Below are positions 56,901 to 64,000 of a stretch of DNA of 64,000 bases, one piece after another. This stretch comes from Schistosoma mansoni (Eukaryota; Platyhelminthes; Trematoda; Strigeidida; Schistosomatidae), in contig NW_017386079.1 in the NCBI RefSeq assembly GCF_000237925.1, forward strand, positions 310,001-374,000, in the 5' to 3' direction. The translations under genes and the position numbers were made by a program. The notes below the pieces were generated by a model. The model searched no databases, was not told where the DNA came from, and saw nothing but the letters and a program-made list of their open reading frames with translations. Every line of letters begins with the position of its first letter. Positions within the stretch are counted from its first letter, which is position 1.

Positions 56901-59900
56901 ATTGAATTTTAGTTATTTTCATTTTTTATATATAACACCGCAATTTTCAAGTTGATTATTTCTAGTAGATTTTATTGATTGTAACAGTTTTTGTGTAACC
57001 ATACTCCTATTCAGTCAGTCAGTCAGCTACAACGTAGGACCAGGCACATATATGCATCGGTCCAAGTTGCCATACCTCGTTAGCACAACAAGATGAACAC
57101 CGGATTCATAGAAGTAGTTAATTTAGTGGTAGTAGTATGTAAAAGAAAGGTTGTATATAGGGATATGGTATAGGAAGAAAGGCAGATATGAAGCAATTTT
57201 AGTCTCAAAGTTTAAGGGAAGATAAAAAGTGTATACACCTACGCCATTGTAATCGATTCTGAGCCATGTCACCTAGAATCTCCAACCATTGGTTACGATA
57301 GTTACGCAGACCCCAACCATGTAGTCTGCATCTTCCAACATGGCTCAGACTAGAAGTTAGTGACTTCAAGCACTGATGCCACGTTTTGGTTTGGCCGTGT
57401 GGCGCATATGTATCCGGTGCCCTTTGTACCAATATGTATGTGATTAAATAAAAAAATAAATGTGGTTTGGCCGCCCCTAACTCTCTTCCAACCATCCCCA
57501 ATACTAGTCAGCATTGCACGTCGTGGTAATCGGTGTTCAGGCATACGTAACACGTGGCCTAACCATCTCAGTCGATGAAGATTCATGACCTCATCAACTG
57601 ATTTACCATCATTCCCTAATAACCTCACTATTACTTACCCGGTGATCCCAGCAGGTGCGAGCAATATTTCTAAGGCATCTCCTATTTCGGAAATCCAGTA
57701 TTCTTTGATGTAGTGGATAGTCGTGAAAACTTCAGAGTTGTTTTAAAATATAATAATTCAAGACACCAAATACTTGAACGACCTGTTGGATAGGTATTAA
57801 AATATTTCTTACTTTGGTGTTATGTAACAGCCTTTGTTTAGTCCTTACTTTTCCAATATAAACTAAGGTGTCAAGTTGAAAGAAACCCCTTCTTTAATTA
57901 AAGTAGTTAATAATAGAATATGATATAGCAGGAATGACTCTTGTTCTTAAGTATCGTCAATTCCACCTTAAAAGTAGATTCGCTTTTGATATACATATTC
58001 TACTTACAGATTCAAGTTGTGCAAGGTTTGAGGTTTGAGTACCCCTTTACATACTTTAATTTGAAATATCGGGTATTATCACTTCTCTTCAGATGAAAAT
58101 TACACTGAAAATTGAATATACTAACATCCAGTTAATAAATGGGTCGTATTTATTTCGGTCGGGAATCTGTAAGATATATGGTTGAATACAGTAAAAATGT
58201 TTGAATTTAGCCACAAGTTATTTTTTATAATTTCGAGTGCTTTGGAATTATGAGTACTTATGCAGTTCTATTATAAATGCTTCTTATGCTAAACGTAAAG
58301 TTATAAAGTTAAACTTAGAGTGACAAACCATAGACACATGTTTGTACATGATTCTGATCAATTTACTGCTTTCTATAAGATCTGACTTTGGCATGTCATA
58401 GACTATAGGATTATTTCTCAGTTTTTAAAAACTACTTACCGGGAATCAGTCAATAGTGATCTTAATATTTTATTACACTTTTCAGTAATTATTGCGGCAA
58501 ATCATTTCGATTTTTTGTTTGAAAACTAAAACCTTCCTTTTTTTTAAATAAATAGACATTTGAACGCCATCCAAACGTTAGCGCCACATTTATTGCGTTA
58601 CCTCACTGTGTGCGTAATCACTAGTACTGATAAGAAGAAAAAGAATCTTATACGAGATTTAAAATATCTTATTCAACAGGAAAGTTATTCTTATCGTGAT
58701 CCAGTTACTGAATTCTTTGAATGTTTATTTGTGAAATTCGATTTTGATGGTGCTCAACAAAAACTTCGAGTGTGTGAAACTGTAAGTTTTTTTTCATTGT
58801 TATTGTTGTCCGTTTGACTTCAAACTGTTCGATTTATTGTTGAGTAGTTAGTCAGTGGTAGTGGGCAGAAAACCCTGGTTGAAATAAGTTTCGCGCTAGT
58901 CGGCACTCGTCAGCAAGGTCTTCTTAGGATCTTGAGGGACGTGATACTCTCTGTCATATTCAAAGGGGTGTCTCCCGACTTCGCAATGTATGACGTTACC
59001 ACTGATCCATGGTCATCACGACTAACCTGTTGTAGGACTAAGATACAGTTGATTGATCGTTGAATAGTTATCGATATCATGTTTTTGTAGTGCTTTAGTA
59101 TTGATCGAATCCTATCGACCAAGTTAGAGTACGATCTCTAGTCTAGTTTTTGATCTGGTACACAAACGTATACAACTGTATGGTCGTCAAGAAAATCCAC
59201 ATTGTTTTAGAGAAAGGCTGAATATGATCTGAAACTACATGAAAATACTGCTTCTGTAGCAAAAATACAATCCAATAAAGGGTATTTCTTCATTTTTTCA
59301 TTGTATTTTCTAATGTTGTACAGTCGTACTTGTAGTGCCGACTTACATATAACAGAGTTATGATATTCATCAAAATAAGTTATATGAAAATAGGATAGAA
59401 GATCAATTGTGCAGGATATTTACATGAAATAATAATGAATTTCCTATTTTACTGTGAAACCAGGGTAATGTTGTAGTAAACACAAACACCAGTGGGGACA
59501 ATCGAATGTATTTGAACTAAAAATTACAGAATCTCTGAGTAAAATCTGAGAATCGTGCAGTAAATACTTCATTCGCAAAATATCTAAGGTCTCAAACTTG
59601 ACTGTTCCTTTTGCAAATATCAGTCATTCGTCTCAGATTTCATTGTTCCTGCATTTTCATGCTAATTGCTTTCCGTTTCCGTTTTTCCTTCTCGATCGTC
59701 TACTAAAATACATTCTATATCTGACTATCTTTGTATACTACTTATGTGGATATAAGTAGCTCACACCACAATGTATCCACTGTTAACTGTATTGACCCGA
59801 ACAGTGAACAACCCTAATCAGTAACTTGTTTTTAACATGTACCTTTGCACAACAGATAAGAATATATGCCTAGTCCTACTAATTTCACTGGATTAACGCA

Positions 59901-62639
59901 CTCGAGGTATAATAAAGCCAAAAAACTTTCTTGTCTTACAATATTTGTATACAAGTGTATATGAATTATCAATAGTTTTATGGTAAATAATAGTTAGTTT
60001 ATGTCAACAGTCACATTCCAGATGATGAATTCAACAAGAATGAAAGTGACCAGCTCAATAGGACTGAACAGATGAATAGTGTACTAACTAATAAGAGAAC
60101 AGTTTACGTTCGACCATTGAAAGACAACCATAAGACATCAACTAGTTACTTATGAGTAACAGGATTATGGTACACAAATTCCACAAACCCAACATGCCAT
60201 TATCTTGCTTAAAACTTAGGTTGACTAGCAAAGGTTTTCTTTGAAACTGTAGAGCGTCATTTATTGTGTGTTGTCTGAGTCTTTTTTTATCCTTCCTTAT
60301 TCAGTTTAAAGTATAGTCAAAATAATCCTTACTGTGTCCTGTTCTTATGGATAAGATCCAAATTTCTCTTCTGGTGTATGCCTCGCACAGTTTTACCTTC
60401 GAGTTATTCTACTCTCCTTCCCTAGTTTTCTATGGTTCGAATGTTATGTAGAACAATTCAGTTTTTTGTTTGTTATTAAATTTACAAGTTTACTTCAGTT
60501 TATAATGTAATCTTTCAGACCAGTGATGTTTGATAAAATTAGGTTGTCTAATCTAATGAACAGTATTTGTACATCGATTAATGATAAGTTGTATTTATAC
60601 TTCTCAGATAAATGAATCTATCCTATCAGAGAACTCTTGAGGCTAAGCATAAAATACAAATGCCCTGCTGCGGCCGACAGTAGGGAGAGTCCGCTCCCCC
60701 TCTTGAAATGCTCTCACATGGCCACGCGTATATAGCCTCTGCCAGAAAAGTCCTACTCACTGACTTCTCGTGGTGGGGTGTGTGGTTTACGAAATTGAGA
60801 GGACGAAAAGCGAATGTCTGGGGCTTTAACCGGGTTGGTGGACACGGAAATTTCACCTAGGGGAGTTGGAAAACCTTGATTCCAAATCAATGGTGCACAT
60901 GGGCTCCAGTATATTGAGGGAACAAATGGCGTATGAATCAATCGTTAGTCACCGGCCCCCATGGGACTGCATCTCCTCACGATGCTCCTTTATCTTGTGG
61001 ATCAGATCTTTAGGTCAAAGACTCCGGGTGTGGCCCCCTAAGAAAACCATCTGCTTCAGCTTGGGCACTTGGGCAGTATCACAGCTCTCATACAAATCAA
61101 ATGAGATTTGTGTGGCGCACATGTATATGGTGCTTCCTTGTATCAATATTGATGTGTTTAAGTAAATGAATAAATAAAATACAAAATTACTCAGAAGTCA
61201 ATGAGTAACATGTCGGTGCCAAAAATGTTTTTGTTTTTAAAACATTTCACTGAGTCAGAATCGTTTTTGTCAACTAGAAAAAAATATTATCGTCTAGTTT
61301 CATAAATTAACATCCTCAAAGAGAGAGAGAATTATTTTCCTTCTTAAGGTTTAAAGGTATTCTTGTAACTACTATGTTGATATTGAAAGCTATAAACACT
61401 CATTCCATCTGTCTCATTGAATACGATGAGTTATGGTCAATATTGGCTAAAATAACCATAAACAAATATATATGGATATTGTAATATCTAGAGCTTTAAT
61501 TCTTGCTATGCCGCGTACTACTAGACTACTTGAACGATCGAACCCGCAACGTCGCAAGAGAGAAGACAGAAGACTAGTAAGTAGGAATTTTATTCCCCAA
61601 AACAGTGTCAAATATAGTACAGAAATCTAATGTATTTATAATTTTTTGGCTGAAAGTAAATCATCATTTCGGACTGCCAATAGGCACATAAGGGGTCATT
61701 CTTATCCATCCAATAGGGAAGCCACACGTCGACATTCTAGAATGTTCCCCTAGTGGTGATTGGATGGAATGTCTTTGGCTCTTTCTGGACTTCTTGAGGC
61801 TTCCTAGAGTTTGCCAACGAGCCATCCTTACATATATCATGGTTTTATTTGGAATATTGATATTAAAAAACAGCTACACTCATTGTAGTTAAATAAAAAA
61901 GCTAGTTCTCGGGTTTTTCTATGTGTGTGTGCTTATTGGTGGTAGTGTGGTGTGGGTTAATTATGTCCACATAAGTAGTATATGGTGATGGTCAGACATA
62001 GAATGTATTTTGGCAGAAGATTAATAAGAAAAGAACAGGAACGAAGCGCAATCAGTTTGAAAATGCATGAACAATGAAATCAGAGAAGATGGATTGATGT
62101 TTGCATAATAAACAGTCAAGATTGCAGCAATTGACTGTTATTTTGCAAATTAACTGTTTACTGTATGGTGAGATAGTGAGATAGTCTGTAACTTCTGTCT
62201 AAATACATTCGATTGTCCTAACTAGTGTTCTTGTTCACTACAGTAGTAAATGAGTTCATGAAATCGCATAGCTTTCAATCATTATTCACTTGTCAGTTTA
62301 AACTATGTATATCCTGATTTAATTTGAAAAGTTTGATATCACATATTAATAATATCCTCTTCATTATCACTTAATCATAGCTCAAACTGAATATACTCAA
62401 ATGTTGTTCTGTTATATTTCAGTATTAATATCCAACAACTGTCTTTTACTCTTAATAGTGTTTATGCTCATTATTTTTCCCCATATACAAAGCAATACAA
62501 TGTATCTAATTTTTTAAAATACTTTCAAGGTTCTACCGAATGATTTCTTTTTAACTGGATGTTATGATGAATTTATGGAGAATGCTCGTTTACTTATGTT
62601 TGAATCATTTTGTCGAATACATCATAGTGTTGGAATAAG
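50982..62639 (+). CDS. EIF3E: Eukaryotic translation initiation factor 3 subunit e (Int6), 3' end beyond window
   Basis: Plus strand exons: 50982-51071, 51101-51215, 51246-51445, 51570-51770, 56766-56893, 58556-58781, 62530-62639 (open, phase 2). They give 356 codons plus 2 nt of roughly 445 in human eIF3e. The start ATG encodes [20 protein letters not shown], matching the family N-terminus (human AEYDLTTRIAHFLDRHLVF). Family landmarks follow: [91 protein letters not shown]. The first ~130 residues are the eIF3_N region; exons 6-7 enter the PCI domain, which scaffolds eIF3. Introns 1 and 2 are only 29 and 30 nt, intron 3 is 124 nt; the later ones are 1.7-5.0 kb and full of repeats. Skipping 51216-51245 improves the fit to eIF3e although that stretch is in frame and stop-free. 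The last exon(s), about 90 residues, should lie right of 64000. Confidence 0.93.
51771..55527. other. EIF3E intron 4, left part
   Basis: Short frames without family resemblance; no repeat named. The intron continues to 56765 and contains the family-C copy at 55528. Confidence 0.6.
55528..55860 (+). mobile_element. Family-C retroposon, 5'-truncated
   Basis: Begins inside the body (GGTGGACACGG) and ends AAATAAATAAATAAAA. Lies in EIF3E intron 4. TSD not clear. Confidence 0.85.
56227..56253. repeat. (ATT)n microsatellite
   Basis: About nine ATT units in EIF3E intron 4. Confidence 0.9.
57010..57640 (-). mobile_element. LINE 3' end, nested by a retroposon stub
   Basis: Minus strand encodes [38 protein letters not shown], then, after a 66-bp insertion, [20 protein letters not shown] and the 3' untranslated part. 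This is the C-terminal end of a non-LTR retrotransposon common in schistosomes; a related 3' end lies at 21725-22120. Broken and 5'-truncated. Confidence 0.75.
57397..57462 (+). mobile_element. Family-C retroposon stub with 10-bp TSD
   Basis: Only the last ~60 bp of the (AAAT)n-tailed family (GTGTGGCGCATATG..) inserted in the LINE at 57010-57640. TSD TGGTTTGGCC at 57387-57396 and 57463-57472 is exact. Severe 5' truncation plus TSD shows target-primed reverse transcription. Confidence 0.9.
58857..59130 (-). mobile_element. Family-A SINE, decayed
   Basis: Reverse orientation: tail GATAGGATTCGATCAATACT, head GATCAGTGGTAACG, body CCCTCAAGATCC and ACCTTGCTGACGAG. In EIF3E intron 6. Confidence 0.72.
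59472..59770 (-). mobile_element. Solo LTR, same family as 1079-1960
   Basis: 299 bp, reverse orientation; exact 4-bp TSD ATGT at 59468-59471 and 59771-59774. In EIF3E intron 6. Confidence 0.88.
60661..61173 (+). mobile_element. Family-C retroposon, near full length
   Basis: Ends GTTTAAGTAAATGAAT. Exact 12-bp TSD ATAAAATACAAA at 60649-60660 and 61174-61185. Lies in EIF3E intron 6. Confidence 0.9.
61480..61832 (-). mobile_element. Solo LTR (353 bp), second family
   Basis: Same family and orientation as 3109-3460. Flanks GATAT/TATAT agree at four of five positions. In EIF3E intron 6, 113 bp from another solo LTR. Confidence 0.8.
61946..62242 (+). mobile_element. Solo LTR, same family as 1079-1960
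   Basis: 297 bp, TGTGGTGTGGG..GTTCACTACA; exact 4-bp TSD GTAG at 61942-61945 and 62243-62246. In EIF3E intron 6. Confidence 0.88.
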
Positions 62640-63025
62640 GTATGTGAACTGATTTTGTTGTTTCTTTTTTTCCCATTTACTTTATATGGATTAATTAGTG
62701 AACAGTAATTCATCATAACTTATTAATCAATGTAACTGAACATCTGGTGTAATCTGTTTTGTTGTTTGGCGAAAATCCTGGTTAATATAGTTTTGTTGCT
62801 AGTTGATAATTTTCAGTAGGGGTTTACTTACAATCTTAAATGAATTATTACTCGCTGTTGGATTCTAACAGAAATGTCATTCAACTTCTTAGTCTAATAC
62901 ATTACTACAGAGCTGTTTGGATCTCAATTAGGATTATTTAAGATTGTATTTTTATGAAATTTCCTGACAAATTTCAACTAATTTTCTTATTGTATTATAG
63001 AATATTCATAAATGGAAGTAATTTT

Positions 63026-63460
63026 TATCAGAAGGGTTTTTTGTGGAGATTTGGTATTTTCATAGTTGAAAGCGTGAGTCAATTGAAGCTAGACCACCAG
63101 GGAAAACCTGGAAGCACTGAACGGCCGTTTCGCCCTATTGTGGGACTTCTCTAGTGAGAAGCAGTGACCAGTGGAATTCTAACCACGTCTGTTGTGAGAT
63201 AAGAACTCACTGAAGACAATTGGTGAACGGTTGCTCAACTTCGTGGATTAGTTGGGGTTAGACATAAACACCATCGGATGCCGGCTCAGTGGTCCATCGG
63301 TTAAGTGCTCTGGCGCAAGACTGGTAGTTCCTGGGTTTGAATCCCGCGAGGCGGAGTCGTGGATGCTGCTGAGGAGTCCCACCATAGGGCAAAACGGCCG
63401 TCTAGTGCTTCCAGGTTTTCCATGGTGGTCTAGCTCCAATTGACTCACGCTTTCAACTAT
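63026..63460. mobile_element. Family-B SINE inverted dimer with 12-bp TSD
   Basis: Left: minus-orientation tail and body (63026-63155). Right: full tRNA-like head (63281-63355; CGGCTCAGTGG, B box GGTTTGAATCC), hammerhead-like core and body ending CTTTCAACTAT. Exact TSD GGAAGTAATTTT at 63014-63025 and 63461-63472. The ~90-bp arms are nearly perfect inverse copies. In the last visible EIF3E intron. Confidence 0.9.
63361..63412 (+). ncRNA. Hammerhead-like core (family B)
   Basis: CTGAGGAGTCCC, ATAGGG, CAAAAC (G12 changed), stem III ACGGCCGT, GTC triplet, stem I ATGCTG../..AGTGCTT. Likely inactive through the CAAAAC change. Confidence 0.6.
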
Positions 63461-64000
63461 GGAAGTAATTTTGTTGTTTGGAAATATTTCTGTTTTAAAA
63501 AGGCTTCTCAATTATATTCTCTTCTATTCTTTGTGATTGGACAATTTTATTACGTAAAATGAGTTTTTAGTAATTAATGACTGCCTTTTATAAACTTCAA
63601 ACTCAGTAATAATAATACTAATAGTAGTGATAATAATAGTAGGAGGATTGAGACAGTGTTTTAAAACTGTAGCATGAGAATAAGTGAATCTTCACTATAT
63701 ATTTGGCAATGAGCATCTCAACTTTGGTTTCATACTACTCAATAATTGACAACATGGAGTATCTGATGGTGTCTATTGAACTAGAACTTGTATCTTTCAC
63801 TGTCATAACTAAAGATGTTACCAATGAGTTTTTCAAACTATGATTGGTTCTTTGTATTGGAAAGATTTCCGGATTAATCTATCACTAGTCATTAACCAAT
63901 ATTTTTTTGTCTGATCCTAAGTGCTAATTAAATTCTTTTGTATTCATGTTAGTTATGTTTGCGTATACAGTTATTTTGAAGATCACATTTCTTTTTTATC

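Overview
The window looks like a piece of a Schistosoma (blood fluke) nuclear chromosome. It is AT-rich and gene-poor. Host exons are separated by long repeat-filled introns, while introns near gene starts are only 29-39 nt. The repeats also fit: hammerhead-ribozyme SINE-like units, RTE- and CR1-clade LINE pieces, and many solo LTRs. Three runs of exactly 200 N (4720-4919, 33288-33487, 45663-45862) are scaffold gaps.

Host genes. (1) An ADCK5-type UbiB-family kinase gene lies on the minus strand; seven in-frame exons from 34386 down to a stop at 20596 give 539 residues, and its N-terminal exon(s) were not found. (2) Inside its 3.5-kb intron, on the plus strand, lie the first six exons of a dyskerin (DKC1/Cbf5) gene, 32441-33247. 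The copy then runs into a gap, and its 242-bp 5' flank is repeated beyond that gap. (3) EIF3E (translation initiation factor 3 subunit e) starts at 50982 on the plus strand; seven exons are seen and the gene runs off the right edge. (4) A possible first exon of an unidentified minus-strand gene lies at 2585-2767.

The most striking locus is 12787-16515: a giant inverted repeat with two 807-bp arms that are nearly identical by eye, each carrying a complete selenocysteine tRNA gene (minus 13236-13322, plus 15980-16066). The 2.1-kb loop contains a broken, shortened Ty3/Gypsy-type LTR element whose end lies 6 bp from the right arm.

Repeat landscape. Family A: tRNA-derived SINE (about 1-380, 9395-9831, 26228-26402, 58857-59130). 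Family B: tRNA-headed SINE with a hammerhead-like core, often present as an inverted dimer inserted as one unit. Family C: ~520-bp retroposon with an (AAAT)n tail, six large copies plus one stub, five of the six large copies and the stub with clear target-site duplications (TSDs). Smalpha-type hammerhead units at 8.6-8.9 kb and 24.3 kb. Several solo LTR families with 4-5 bp TSDs. RTE (SR2-like) LINE pieces at 3.9, 5.8-8.3, 18.7-19.7, 25.8 and 30.0 kb. A CR1/Jockey-type LINE with an uninterrupted 939-codon ORF2 at 41920-44739.

The host genes belong to different housekeeping processes (mitochondrial coenzyme Q/lipid-linked UbiB kinase, H/ACA snoRNP and telomerase pseudouridylation, translation initiation, selenocysteine insertion) and show no evident joint function. 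34.4-38.9 kb and 48.5-51.0 kb hold nothing I could recognise.
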